Positions 35,403 through 43,502 are shown, counted from the stretch's first letter. The stretch is DNA of 64,000 nt from Atopobium fossor DSM 15642 (GCF_000483125.1 NZ_KI519553.1:469124-533123); one strand, 5' to 3'. Translations and numbers: made by a program. The notes: a model not told the origin generated them from the letters alone.

Positions 35403-35940
35403 TTGGGAACAGCGTAAGCTGGGGGAGCTCGGAACAACTTACGGCGGTCTGACCGGCAAGACAAAGGACGACTTTGGGCATGGCGAGGCGAGATTCGTTC
35501 CTTATATGAATGTTTTCGACAACCCTATTGGCGACCCAACGCGACTTGGAGAGGTCGAAATCGACACAAGCCAAAATCGCGTTTTGCGTGGTGATACCCT
35601 GTTCACGGTGTCATCTGAGACTTCTGAAGAGGTTGGCATGTCATCCGTTTGGCTCTCTGAACTCGAGAACCTTTACCTGAACAGCTTCTGTTTCGGGTAT
35701 AGGCAAAACGGTAGTTTCTACCCATATTACCTTGCTTACATGTTGAGATCCCATTTCGTTCGCAAAGCCATTGAATTGCTTGCCCAAGGAATATCGCGTT
35801 TCAACATTTCCAAGGGAAAGGTTATGGAGGTAGAAGTGCCTGTGCCAGATATGATCGAGCAGAGGCAGATTGGCAACTTCTTCTATCAGCTTGATTCCCT
35901 CATCACCCTTCATCAGCGTAAGCGTATAGATATGAGGTGA
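35383..35940 (+). CDS. Silent single-TRD HsdS cassette (TRD4)
   Basis: An open frame of 185 codons encoding one TRD between R1 and R2. The only in-frame start is a TTG in the loop of the hsdR terminator hairpin with no ribosome binding site, so it is probably a silent donor rather than an expressed gene. The frame ends soon after SLITLHQRK and lacks the C-terminal helix of complete copies. It appears GC-richer than hsdR. The recombinase gene follows 4 nt later. Confidence 0.7.
   Translation: MTRFYVSWEQRKLGELGTTYGGLTGKTKDDFGHGEARFVPYMNVFDNPIGDPTRLGEVEIDTSQNRVLRGDTLFTVSSETSEEVGMSSVWLSELENLYLNSFCFGYRQNGSFYPYYLAYMLRSHFVRKAIELLAQGISRFNISKGKVMEVEVPVPDMIEQRQIGNFFYQLDSLITLHQRKRIDMR
35402..35427 (+). 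repeat. Repeat R1, copy D (start of TRD4)
   Basis: A 26-nt match to copy B (CTTGGGAACAGCGTAAGCTG and six further bases), directly abutting the hsdR terminator. Confidence 0.87.
35896..35922 (+). repeat. Repeat R2, copy D (end of TRD4)
   Basis: A perfect 27-nt copy of the R2 core. Confidence 0.87.
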
Positions 35941-35944
35941 ATAA

Positions 35945-36871
35945 TTGTTCGGCTGGAAAAAGAACACCTTACTGTTTTGTGACTATTATGAGCAATGGGT
36001 TTCAACATATAAAGAAGGTGCAATTCGCGATATTACAATGCGCAAATATGCGCTAACTCAGAGATGGATTAGAGATCTAGTTCCAAATCTTTATGTTCAT
36101 GACCTTGATAGGGTAGTGTACCAAGGAATTATTAATGCATATGCTCTTTCTCATGAGAGGCAAACGGTCATGGATTTTCATCATCAGCTTAAAGGTGCAA
36201 TCTTAGATGCTGTTGATGAAGGAATGATTGCAAGAGATCCAACAAGAAAAGTGATAATAAAGGGCAGGGAAGCGAGACAAAAGAAGCCAAAATATCTCAA
36301 TCAGTTTGAACTTCATAAATTGCTAGAGGTTCTTCATTTGGGTAATCAATTAAATTGGGATTGGATGCTATTGCTTATAGCAAAAACCGGTATTCGTTTT
36401 TCTGAAGCACTGGCCTTAACTCCCGCAGATTTTGATTTTTCAAGACAAACACTTTTGATTAATAAAACGTGGAATTACAAGGGGAGTGGGGGATACCTGC
36501 CCACAAAAAATAAATCTTCTATCCGAAAAGTACCCATTGATTGGCAACTAATCGTTCAATTTTCAGAACTTTCCAAAGGATTGCCTGATGATAAGCCTAT
36601 TTTTGTAAAAGGTAAAACGTACAACTCAACAGTTAACTCAATCTTGACGCGTAGATGCAAAGAAGCTGGAGTACCTGCAATTTCTATTCATGGTCTGAGG
36701 CATACGCACGCATCTATCTTGTTATTTGCAGGGGTTTCTATTGCAAGTGTGGCGCGCAGATTAGGTCATGCAAGCATGAATACGACTCAAAAGACATATC
36801 TGCACGTTATTCAAGAATTAGAAAATAAAGATATTGATGTAGTAATGAGAACATTATCGAGTTTGACTTAA
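35945..36871 (+). CDS. Tyrosine recombinase, probable hsdS invertase
   Basis: A 308-residue phage-integrase-family recombinase with an N-terminal SAM-like core-binding domain (1-110) and a complete catalytic set: Arg151 (GIRFSEAL), a beta-hairpin lysine near SIRKVP, His249-x-x-Arg252 (HGLRH), His275 and Tyr285. The TTG start follows GAGGTG in the end of the TRD4 cassette. Lying between two oppositely oriented TRD cassettes, it is the likely enzyme for rearranging hsdS through the R1/R2 repeats. Similar genes sit beside phase-variable type I systems in other Gram-positive bacteria. A role as a generic element integrase is possible but no att sites were seen. Confidence 0.88.
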   Translation: MFGWKKNTLLFCDYYEQWVSTYKEGAIRDITMRKYALTQRWIRDLVPNLYVHDLDRVVYQGIINAYALSHERQTVMDFHHQLKGAILDAVDEGMIARDPTRKVIIKGREARQKKPKYLNQFELHKLLEVLHLGNQLNWDWMLLLIAKTGIRFSEALALTPADFDFSRQTLLINKTWNYKGSGGYLPTKNKSSIRKVPIDWQLIVQFSELSKGLPDDKPIFVKGKTYNSTVNSILTRRCKEAGVPAISIHGLRHTHASILLFAGVSIASVARRLGHASMNTTQKTYLHVIQELENKDIDVVMRTLSSLT

Positions 36872-36891
36872 TGAATCATAAATACAAGAGG

Positions 36892-36918
36892 CTTACGCTG
36901 ATGAAGGGTGATAAGGGA
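36892..36918 (-). repeat. Repeat R2, copy E, inverted (end of TRD5)
   Basis: Reverse complement of the 27-nt R2 core with one mismatch. Confidence 0.85.
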
Positions 36919-37384
36919 ATCCAAGTTGAGCACAAGAGACGTAATGACTTGTTGCTCCTCTATCGTTGGATAGGTTAATTCGACATCAGCAATGTCGTCG
37001 CCATGAACATGAACGACCGATTTCCCCTGTGCTCTCTTTGCAAGGTCTTCGTGGGCTTTGCCATATGTAATGCCAATCGCAGTGTAGTCCGGGTCTAAGC
37101 TGTTGTCTGGCGTAACAACATTTAGGTCGCCACCTAAAATAATCCCTGACCTGCGAACTGACGACGCAACGGCAATATCTTCCGCTGTCTCTCCGGATGC
37201 AGGTACGATCACTTCGACGCCCTTCGACAGCAAGGAGCCTTCTTGTTCGACGGCAAAGGTATCGACCTCTTCGATGCGAGATTCGTATTGAGTATATAGA
37301 CGTCCATAGAGGATTAAGGGCGTTCCAGAATCTCGTATATCAGCCTTGCTGTAACCGTGGCCTTTCGTAAACGTACAAAGCTCA

Positions 37385-37408
37385 CCCAGCTTACGCTGTT
37401 CCCAAGGG
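37385..37408 (-). repeat. Repeat R1, copy E, inverted (start of TRD5)
   Basis: Reverse complement of R1 (24 nt, CCCTTGGGAACAGCGTAAGC and four further bases). Its outer end is the boundary with the truncated GIY-YIG gene. Confidence 0.85.
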
Positions 37409-37416
37409 TAATCTGA

Positions 37417-38127
37417 CTAATAAAGAAATTACCCGATTTACCACGTCGAGGTATTTATTTTTTACTTGACGAAGACCATGGAGTTTTAAGTAGAGTATAT
37501 GCTGGTCAGACTACACAGGGGTTATCGCGACTTGATGCTCATAAATCAAAGAAAGAGTTTTGGAACAGGGCAGTAATGTTTCTGGATGTTGATAGCAACA
37601 TTGATCGTGATGTGCTAGATGCATTGGAAGCAAAGGCAATCAAATATGTAAACGAACATGGTTCTTACGAGACTGATAACTCAGTTATTCCGAGCACACA
37701 TAGCAATCCTTATAAAGAAGAGGCTGTTGATAATTTATTTGAACGAATTCTTTTTCGTATGGAAGTGCTTGGCTATGATTTAAATCGAATTGAAAGTACC
37801 TATGTGGTTGAAGAAAGCATATTCCATACAAAGAGAAATGGCATTCGGGCACAAGGTCGTTATGATGTAAACACGGGACGCTTTACCGTTTTGCCAGAAT
37901 CCGATATTGATTTGAGTCGAGACGTAATAAAAAATCAAACTGCAGCAATTATGCGTGAGCAGATTTTTGGTAATCAAAAGGTCAAAGCAGTGCTTAATTG
38001 TGAGATAGAGTTTTCAAGTCCTTCTACAGCTGCAGTATTTGTACTTGGTGGTAGCCAAAATGGTTGGACAGAATGGATTAATGCACGGAATCAGACACTT
38101 GATTTTGTGTATAGGCAGCAGAACTAA
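37417..38127 (+). pseudogene. 5'-truncated GIY-YIG nuclease with DUF4357 domain
   Basis: The frame is open from 37417, directly after an in-frame TGA at 37414 and 9 nt from repeat R1. It encodes RRGIYFLLDED and VYAGQTTQGLSRL, the GIY-YIG nuclease pattern, and ends in a DUF4357-like block (FVLGGSQNGWTEWINA). DUF4357 proteins usually carry this nuclease domain and more sequence before it. No start codon precedes the GIY motif; the first ATG (37576) would delete the nuclease core. The gene looks severed by the hsdS cassette array, though a short product from 37576 could still be made. Confidence 0.72.
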
Positions 38128-38196
38128 TAGACGTCTGGCAAGAAGTCCAAGTTGTTGTATGTAAACAGCAATTGTTTTAATAGTGAGTATCGAGTG

Positions 38197-38850
38197 CTAC
38201 CAAGATAAATACTTGGCATTATCCAACGACCAGTGCACATCACGAATATATTTTTGCAAACTACTACCATCACGCTTTTTGAATAACGCAACAATATGAG
38301 CATGTTCTTTATTTGCCTTGCGAGCATTTGCTTCCAAAATTTCGGGTTTCTCTTGTAAATAAGCGCGCTTCATAAAAAAGCGATTGAGATCTTCTATGTA
38401 ATGAGAAAGGCGTGTGTTGCCACACTTACATACATAAGTCTGATGGAACTCACGTTGTAGGTCATCATAGCGGTCATACAGTCCACTATTTATAGCCAGT
38501 TGCATGCTATTGCACAAAAATCCGAGCTGAGCAATGTCATTATCGCTCATACGTCCTGCCGCTAATAAAGCTGCACGACCATCTAAAGGTCCTAAAATTT
38601 CAAATACTTCTCTGGCGGCGGATTCATCAAAGCCACGCACTACAAAGCCCTTGCGCGGAACGCGCTCCAAATAGCCTTCATCAGAAAGCTGCATCAGTGC
38701 TTCTCTGACAGGAGTACGGCTTACAGACAGAGCATCTGCAATGCTTTGCTCGCTAACATGTTCAAACTCGCCGAGCATACCTTCGTTTATGAGATCAGTA
38801 ATGTGTGCGTATACGTGGTCTTTGAGGGAGAGGTATCTGTCTTTTGCCAT
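38197..38850 (-). CDS. GntR family transcriptional regulator (FCD subfamily)
   Basis: A 217-residue regulator with an N-terminal winged helix (SEQSIADALSVSRTPVREAL is the recognition region) and a helical effector domain of the FadR C-terminal (FCD) kind, with typical EILGPLDGRAALLAA and HIVALFKKRD blocks. ATG 38850 is chosen since it gives the standard N-terminus; an earlier start at 38904 adds 18 unconserved residues and runs into the operator. It is divergent from the DDAH-antiporter genes, whose substrate or product is the probable effector. Confidence 0.88.
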   Translation of the reverse strand: MAKDRYLSLKDHVYAHITDLINEGMLGEFEHVSEQSIADALSVSRTPVREALMQLSDEGYLERVPRKGFVVRGFDESAAREVFEILGPLDGRAALLAAGRMSDNDIAQLGFLCNSMQLAINSGLYDRYDDLQREFHQTYVCKCGNTRLSHYIEDLNRFFMKRAYLQEKPEILEANARKANKEHAHIVALFKKRDGSSLQKYIRDVHWSLDNAKYLSW

Positions 38851-38880
38851 GGGAAACCCTATTCCATTAAATGTATTTAA

Positions 38881-38911
38881 AGCAATATTGTATACAATCA
38901 ACAATATTGCT
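38881..38911. promoter_or_regulatory. Palindromic operator of the GntR regulator
   Basis: AGCAATATTGT (38881-38891) and ACAATATTGCT (38901-38911) form an 11-bp perfect inverted repeat, with a second palindrome ATTGTATACAAT (38887-38898) inside it. FCD-type GntR regulators often bind TTGTATACAA-like sites. Position 31 nt from the regulator start supports autoregulation and control of the divergent genes. Confidence 0.65.
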
Positions 38912-39102
38912 TATATAAACAAAAAAGTAAAGGTAAAAAGTACTTTTTAAACCGTTTACAGTTCAAAATATACCACTTAAGTTCACAGTGTACATAGGTG
39001 AAGGACCATCAAGATATGTTGGGATTGCAAGCACACAGTGCAAGCAAATCTATGCGATCGCAAGTAACAGTTGAGGTAGTTCTTTGGAAAAGAGGTTTTA
39101 AA

Positions 39103-39879
39103 ATGACCAAGTTTACGCACTGCATCGTTCGTCGTCCAAGCCACTCTTTGCTCGATGGTATCACCTCTGCTCCTGAGTTGGGCAAACCTGATTATGATCG
39201 CGCTTTAGAAGAGCATAATGACTACATTGATGCACTTACGCGCTGTGGTGTAGACGTTACCGTTTTGCCTGCTTCTGAAGAGTATCCAGATAGCTGCTTT
39301 GTCGAGGATACCTGTGTAATTACACGCTGTGGTGTCATTGTAGATAACCCTGGTGCAGACAGCCGTCGTGGTGAAGCTGCGCTACTTGAGCCTGTTTTAC
39401 ATCGCTTCTTTGACTATGACAAGATTCGTCACATTACCTCACCTGGCACTCTTGAAGGCGGAGATGTCATGATGGTAGGAGACACTTTCTATGTAGGTAG
39501 GTCTAAGCGTACCAACGAAGAGGGTATTCGTCAGTTTTCTGCCATCTTGGAAGAGTGGGGGCTTAGGTGTGTAGAGGTTCCTCTTGAGAAGGTTTTGCAC
39601 CTTAAGACAGGCGTTAACTACATCGAAGATAACAATATGCTGGTTTCCGGTGAGTTTATCGACAAACCCGAGTTTGCTCAATACAACAAGATTGTGGTAC
39701 CAGAAGAAGAAGCCTATGGTGCCAACTGCATCTGGATGAATGGCACTGTTATTGTTGCAGAGGGTTATCCCACGGTGCTGAAGGCTGTTCAGGATGCTGG
39801 CTATAAGACCATCGTGGTTGATACCTCTGAGTATCGCAAACTTGATGGCGGTCTATCTTGTCTCGGCCTGCGTTTCTAA
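39103..39879 (+). CDS. Dimethylarginine dimethylaminohydrolase-like amidinohydrolase
   Basis: A 258-residue single-domain member of the guanidino-modifying superfamily. Catalytic residues are visible: the CFVEDTCV segment, His in VLHLKTGVNY and nucleophile Cys253 in SCLGLRF at the C-terminus. DDAH enzymes hydrolyse methylated arginines to citrulline and methylamines; arginine or agmatine-like substrates are alternatives in this superfamily. ATG 39103 gives the usual N-terminus (MTKFTHCIVRRPS); an in-frame GTG at 38998 is less likely. The next gene encodes an ArcD-like exchanger, pointing to arginine derivative uptake and citrulline or ornithine export. Confidence 0.83.
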   Translation: MTKFTHCIVRRPSHSLLDGITSAPELGKPDYDRALEEHNDYIDALTRCGVDVTVLPASEEYPDSCFVEDTCVITRCGVIVDNPGADSRRGEAALLEPVLHRFFDYDKIRHITSPGTLEGGDVMMVGDTFYVGRSKRTNEEGIRQFSAILEEWGLRCVEVPLEKVLHLKTGVNYIEDNNMLVSGEFIDKPEFAQYNKIVVPEEEAYGANCIWMNGTVIVAEGYPTVLKAVQDAGYKTIVVDTSEYRKLDGGLSCLGLRF

Positions 39880-39898
39880 CATGAGTTTGTAATCCCCA

Positions 39899-39945
39899 AG
39901 GGCTGCATGGATCTTTTCTGGACGGGTTCGTGCAGCTCTTTTTAC
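39899..39945 (+). terminator. Intercistronic terminator-like hairpin
   Basis: GGGCTGCA pairs with TGCAGCTC (one G-T pair), followed by TTTTT. It lies between the DDAH-like gene and the antiporter and may reduce read-through. GGAAAGGGG follows as the ribosome binding region of the permease. Confidence 0.55.
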
Positions 39946-39961
39946 GGAAAGGGGCTTTACG

Positions 39962-41464
39962 ATGGAAAAATCCCATATACCAACAAGTGATGCAGACAAT
40001 CTTTTGGTGGATGAGCAAGGCAATAAGATTATTGATCCTCATGGCATGGGTCTGCTGCGTCTTTCCATGATGGTTATTACCGCAAGTATTTGTGGTGGCA
40101 TATTTTCGCTTGCAGGAGATTTAGCTGCGGGTGGAGCTAATACAGCTGCCGTACTGGTAAGTTGGGGTATTTGTTTTGTAGGTGTGTTAGCTTTGGCTAT
40201 GTGTTTCTTTGGATTATCGCGGGCTCGTCCTGATCTTACGGGTGGAATATATGCCTATGCGGCGGCTGGCTTTGGTGACTTTGTTGGATTTATTTCTGCG
40301 TATGGTTACTGGATTTCTGGTTGCTTATCCAATGTTTCGTTTGCCTTGTTGCTCTTCTCGGCATTGGGATACTTTTTTAAGCCGTTTGAGAGCGGTAACA
40401 ATTTACTTTCTTGTATTTGTGCCTCTGCCTATGTTTGGTTTTTGGTGTGGCTGGCAGCCAAGGGCGTTAAGGAGGCGGCAAAACTCAATATTTTTGTAAC
40501 GATTGCGAAGATTATTCCGTTAGGCCTGTTTGTAGTATCTATTTTGCTGTTGGGAAAGTTTGATCCTGCCATTTTTATGGATAACTTTATAGGTGAACCT
40601 GGCGGGCCTGGCTTTTACGAGCAGATTGTTTCTACTATGGTGGCATTGGTCTGGATCTTTACCGGTATTGAGGCTTCAGTTGTTATTTCTGGTCGTGCCC
40701 GCTTAGCTAAAGATGTTGGACGATCTACCATTATTGGATTTGTATTTATCTTTGTGCTCTACATGTTTATTTCGGTATTGAGTATGGGTGTGGTACCTCG
40801 TGCTCAAATGGCAGAGTTGTCAACGCCTTCCATGGCAGGAGTGTTGGAAGCTGCTATTGGTCCTGTGGGTGCTGCCGTTGTTAACCTAGCTGTTGTGTTG
40901 TCCTTATTGGGCGCTATGCTGGGTTACGTCATTATTAATGCAGAGACTCCCTACGAAGCAGCAAAGAAGGGCACATTTCCCAAAGTGTTTGCACGCTCAA
41001 ACGAAGCAGGATCTCCCATTGTTACCCTGATTGTTTCCTCTGGCATTACGCAGTTGTTCTTGGTTTTGGCGGTATTTGCTACATCTACCTATCAGTTTAT
41101 GTACAACTGTGCTGTGTGTACAATCCTAGTTCCCTATGTGGCATCTGCTTTGTATTTTGCAAAGATTGCTTGGCAAAACAAGTATATGGGGGACGATGGT
41201 GCTGGTAGTGTAGCTAAGGCACGCTTCTTTGGTACCTTAGGATGTATCTATAGTATCTTTTTGGTGTGGTCTTGTGGTGTCACAGGCATCATGATTACTA
41301 CCATTTTGTTTACGCCAGGCATTTTGTTATACGCTTGGGGAGAAAAGACACAGGACAAGAAAATTTTGCCAACTACTACCGATAAGATCATTGCCCTTCT
41401 TATTGTTGGCACTATGTTGGTATCCGTATATCAAATTGCAACAGGCGCTATTTCTGTAATCTAG
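39962..41464 (+). CDS. APC family amino acid antiporter (ArcD/arginine-ornithine type)
   Basis: A 500-residue integral membrane transporter with about twelve to thirteen helices and the APC signature near the start (ITASICGGIFSLAGDLAAG). Over its length it resembles basic amino acid/polyamine antiporters (ArcD and relatives), including the segment PYEAAKKGTFPKVFARSNE. Placement after the DDAH-like gene suggests exchange of an arginine derivative for citrulline or ornithine. Substrate cannot be read from sequence. Confidence 0.85.
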   Translation: MEKSHIPTSDADNLLVDEQGNKIIDPHGMGLLRLSMMVITASICGGIFSLAGDLAAGGANTAAVLVSWGICFVGVLALAMCFFGLSRARPDLTGGIYAYAAAGFGDFVGFISAYGYWISGCLSNVSFALLLFSALGYFFKPFESGNNLLSCICASAYVWFLVWLAAKGVKEAAKLNIFVTIAKIIPLGLFVVSILLLGKFDPAIFMDNFIGEPGGPGFYEQIVSTMVALVWIFTGIEASVVISGRARLAKDVGRSTIIGFVFIFVLYMFISVLSMGVVPRAQMAELSTPSMAGVLEAAIGPVGAAVVNLAVVLSLLGAMLGYVIINAETPYEAAKKGTFPKVFARSNEAGSPIVTLIVSSGITQLFLVLAVFATSTYQFMYNCAVCTILVPYVASALYFAKIAWQNKYMGDDGAGSVAKARFFGTLGCIYSIFLVWSCGVTGIMITTILFTPGILLYAWGEKTQDKKILPTTTDKIIALLIVGTMLVSVYQIATGAISVI

Positions 41465-41508
41465 CTATTTGTCTTTAGCATTACCTTTTTGATAGTTTTT
41501 CTTAGATG

Positions 41509-41555
41509 AGTACCTATACCTTGTTTGGGTTAATCTCAAGCAAGGCATAGGTACT
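41509..41555. repeat. Inverted repeat, possible terminator
   Basis: A 15-bp inverted repeat (41509-41523 with 41541-41555) with one mismatch, 45 nt after the antiporter gene. No T-tract follows on either strand, so it is only a weak terminator candidate. Confidence 0.45.
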
Positions 41556-41625
41556 ATTGGCATAATGTATCTGGAATAATGCATGAGGACAGCTTTATTT
41601 TAGAAATGCTGGTGTGAGGTAGGAT

Positions 41626-42264
41626 ATGCAGCAAGAATATAAAACCTTGGCACAAGAGGTAGTGCATATGGCAGAAGTTATAGATCGCCGTAGTCGTTTT
41701 ATTGCCGCGCTTACTCATGTTTCTTCGGAAGCAGCAGCACAGGCGTTTATTGCCTCTGTAAAGTCACAGCATTACGATGCTCGCCATAACGTTTTTGCTT
41801 GGGTGTTGGCAGATGGTCGTGAACGTTTTTCTGATGATGGTGAACCTTCGCGTACAGCGGGTATGCCTGTACTCGATGTGCTTCATGGTGCTGGTTTAGC
41901 AGATGTGTGTTGTGTTGTTACGCGCTATTTTGGTGGCACGCTGTTGGGGCCTGGTGGTCTGGTGCGTGCATATGCTGCTGCTACACAAGCCGCACTCACC
42001 AAAGCTCAAGAGGCAAATCACATAGTTAGCATGGGGCTTACCACGCGCGTAACCTGCTGTATCCCATATTCTTTATATGATCGCGTAGTACATATGGCAA
42101 CTTCTACTGGCGGCAAGCAGTATGATGCAATCTTTACTAATGAAGTGCAGCTTACGTTGAGTTTTGCCACGGGTACAGAGCAAGCCTTTCTTGCTGCCAT
42201 GTACGAGTTTGCTAATGGAGAAGACCTCTGCGTGGTGGCAGATCCCGTTTTTACTGCACGATAA
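41626..42264 (+). CDS. yigZ: YigZ/IMPACT family protein
   Basis: A 212-residue protein of the UPF0029/IMPACT family. The conserved N-terminal block is clear (FSDDGEPSRTAGMPVLDVL and VTRYFGGTLLGPGGLVRAY) and is followed by a smaller ferredoxin-like domain. Homologues have been linked to translation control, but the bacterial function is not settled. Its 3' end overlaps the convergent cysteine hydrolase gene by 14 nt. Confidence 0.88.
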   Translation: MQQEYKTLAQEVVHMAEVIDRRSRFIAALTHVSSEAAAQAFIASVKSQHYDARHNVFAWVLADGRERFSDDGEPSRTAGMPVLDVLHGAGLADVCCVVTRYFGGTLLGPGGLVRAYAAATQAALTKAQEANHIVSMGLTTRVTCCIPYSLYDRVVHMATSTGGKQYDAIFTNEVQLTLSFATGTEQAFLAAMYEFANGEDLCVVADPVFTAR

Positions 42265-42784
42265 TCTGACAGGTCTCCATAGCGGCTAATGCGCGTTCGT
42301 GGCTTTGAGGAGTAACGCCTGCGCAGCAGTTTTTCTCTACAACAATGCGTGCTTCGGGTAAAGCTGCCTTGGCGAGCAGGGCATTGGAAATAACGCAAAT
42401 ATCTGTACAAAGACCAATAAGTGTAATGGTGTCAATATGCTCGGTGGTGTTGAGCTGCTGTAAATAGCTAGCAAGCTCTATGCTGCCAAAGCTGGGTTTA
42501 TCAAAAATGTGTACACCGGCAGTCTGGACAGCATCTGCAAGTTCGGGAATAATCTGCCAGCCTTCACTATTCTTTATGCAATGTTCTATTGGAAGATTGA
42601 TGCCTTCTTGTGTAGATAAGTAATCAACTGGGTGGGTATCGCGTGTAAAGATGATTTTCTCATTATGCCTTTGAGCTGCATTAATACGAGCTTTAACGGC
42701 GGGCACTATGGTAACTGCTTCGGGTGTGCCCAACGCATGGGTTACAAAGTCGTTTTGCATATCAACCACAATCAAAATGTCCAT
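42251..42784 (-). CDS. Isochorismatase/nicotinamidase-like cysteine hydrolase
   Basis: A 177-residue cysteine hydrolase. The family's triad is visible: Asp8 in VVDMQNDF, a lysine in FDKPSFGS and nucleophile Cys130 in GLCTDICV. The TDxCV pattern and the metal-binding region FTRDTHP are close to nicotinamidase (PncA), which turns nicotinamide into nicotinate for NAD salvage, but other amidases share this fold. ATG 42784 follows a GGAG site. It converges on yigZ with 14 nt overlap. Confidence 0.83.
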   Translation of the reverse strand: MDILIVVDMQNDFVTHALGTPEAVTIVPAVKARINAAQRHNEKIIFTRDTHPVDYLSTQEGINLPIEHCIKNSEGWQIIPELADAVQTAGVHIFDKPSFGSIELASYLQQLNTTEHIDTITLIGLCTDICVISNALLAKAALPEARIVVEKNCCAGVTPQSHERALAAMETCQIIVQ

Positions 42785-42953
42785 GTCATACTCCTCAAAT
42801 CATTGTGAGGTTGTTAGCGCCATATGCGCATGTTTCCAGTAGAGTGTTTGAGCAAAAAATTGCAGGTTAAACGTGCTTTTGTAGCTACGACTAGTATAAT
42901 TATTCAAATGCTTAAACGCAGGTAAAACACACTAAAAGGATGAGGAGTTCATT

Positions 42954-43322
42954 ATGAAGGCACGCTTTGTTCATCGTTGTACACATGTTATCGATCGTGA
43001 GGCTACCGTTGCATTTTATGAGAAGGCACTTGGTTTAGTTGTAAACCGCGTTCAGGGACCAGAGGACGGTAGTTGGTCAAACACGTTTATGGTTGACCCT
43101 CAGTCTGGTTTTGAAATTGAGCTTACATGGAATCGTGGTCAGGTAGAGCCATACGATAATGGCGGTATGGATACCCACATTGCCTTTAGGGTGGATGATT
43201 TTGAGGCTGCTCATAAGTTGCATGAAGAGATGGGCTGCATTCAAAAGGAGAATCCCAAAATGGGCTTGTACTTTATTGTGGACCCCGATGGCCAGCGTAT
43301 AGAAATTTTGCCCGAGAACTAA
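42954..43322 (+). CDS. VOC family protein, lactoylglutathione lyase-like
   Basis: A 122-residue vicinal-oxygen-chelate protein. HCTHVIDREATVAFYEKALGL-like start (RCTHVIDREATVAFYEK), the central FEIELTWNRG and the terminal DPDGQRIEILPEN give the two beta-alpha-beta modules and metal ligands of glyoxalase I. In organisms without glutathione the true substrate may be another thiol adduct. AGGATGAGGAG precedes the ATG. It is monocistronic. Confidence 0.82.
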   Translation: MKARFVHRCTHVIDREATVAFYEKALGLVVNRVQGPEDGSWSNTFMVDPQSGFEIELTWNRGQVEPYDNGGMDTHIAFRVDDFEAAHKLHEEMGCIQKENPKMGLYFIVDPDGQRIEILPEN

Positions 43323-43502
43323 CTGAAGTGCAGTATGCATCCTATTTTGACTTTATGTAAAAAATGTCGGTCTTCTCTGTAATTCTTGGCTTTAACAAAG
43401 TTAGTTGATTATTACTTAAGATAGCTGTACTAGGATGAATAGTTACAAGCAATACGTCCTGAGAGTTTGCAGGTTTAGGCCTGCAATGGGATTCGGAGCA
43501 CT
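43323..43502 (+). other. Leader region of the autolysin gene
   Basis: A 180-nt gap. A candidate -35 (TTGACT) occurs near 43350 but its -10 is weak. A small hairpin (TTGCAGG 43467-43473 with CCTGCAA 43480-43486) lies 16 nt before the start codon and close to the ribosome binding site (GGAGCACT). No known riboswitch class was recognised. Confidence 0.35.

Larger units (their letters stand above)
36868..37408 (-). pseudogene. Silent inverted HsdS cassette (TRD5)
   Basis: Read on the minus strand, one TRD begins with PWEQRKLGELCTF at R1 and runs to SLITLHQRK and a stop at 36868. A stop codon lies in frame just upstream of R1, and there is no start codon or ribosome site, so the cassette cannot be expressed here. 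Inverted orientation relative to hsdS means that recombination with other copies would flip the DNA between them. The 3' end overlaps the recombinase gene tail by 4 nt. Confidence 0.78.

Noticed and set aside
35945-36871. Integrase of a prophage or integrative element
   Set aside because: No phage genes, conjugation genes or att-like direct repeats next to a tRNA are present; its position among hsdS cassettes fits a local recombinase better.
29663-37408. CRISPR-like array from the repeated R1/R2 sequences
   Set aside because: Repeats are 400-500 nt apart, coding, and bound hsdS domains; no cas genes are present.
43323-43502. Cyclic-di-AMP riboswitch upstream of the autolysin
   Set aside because: Such switches often precede wall hydrolases in Actinobacteria, but the conserved blocks could not be found here.
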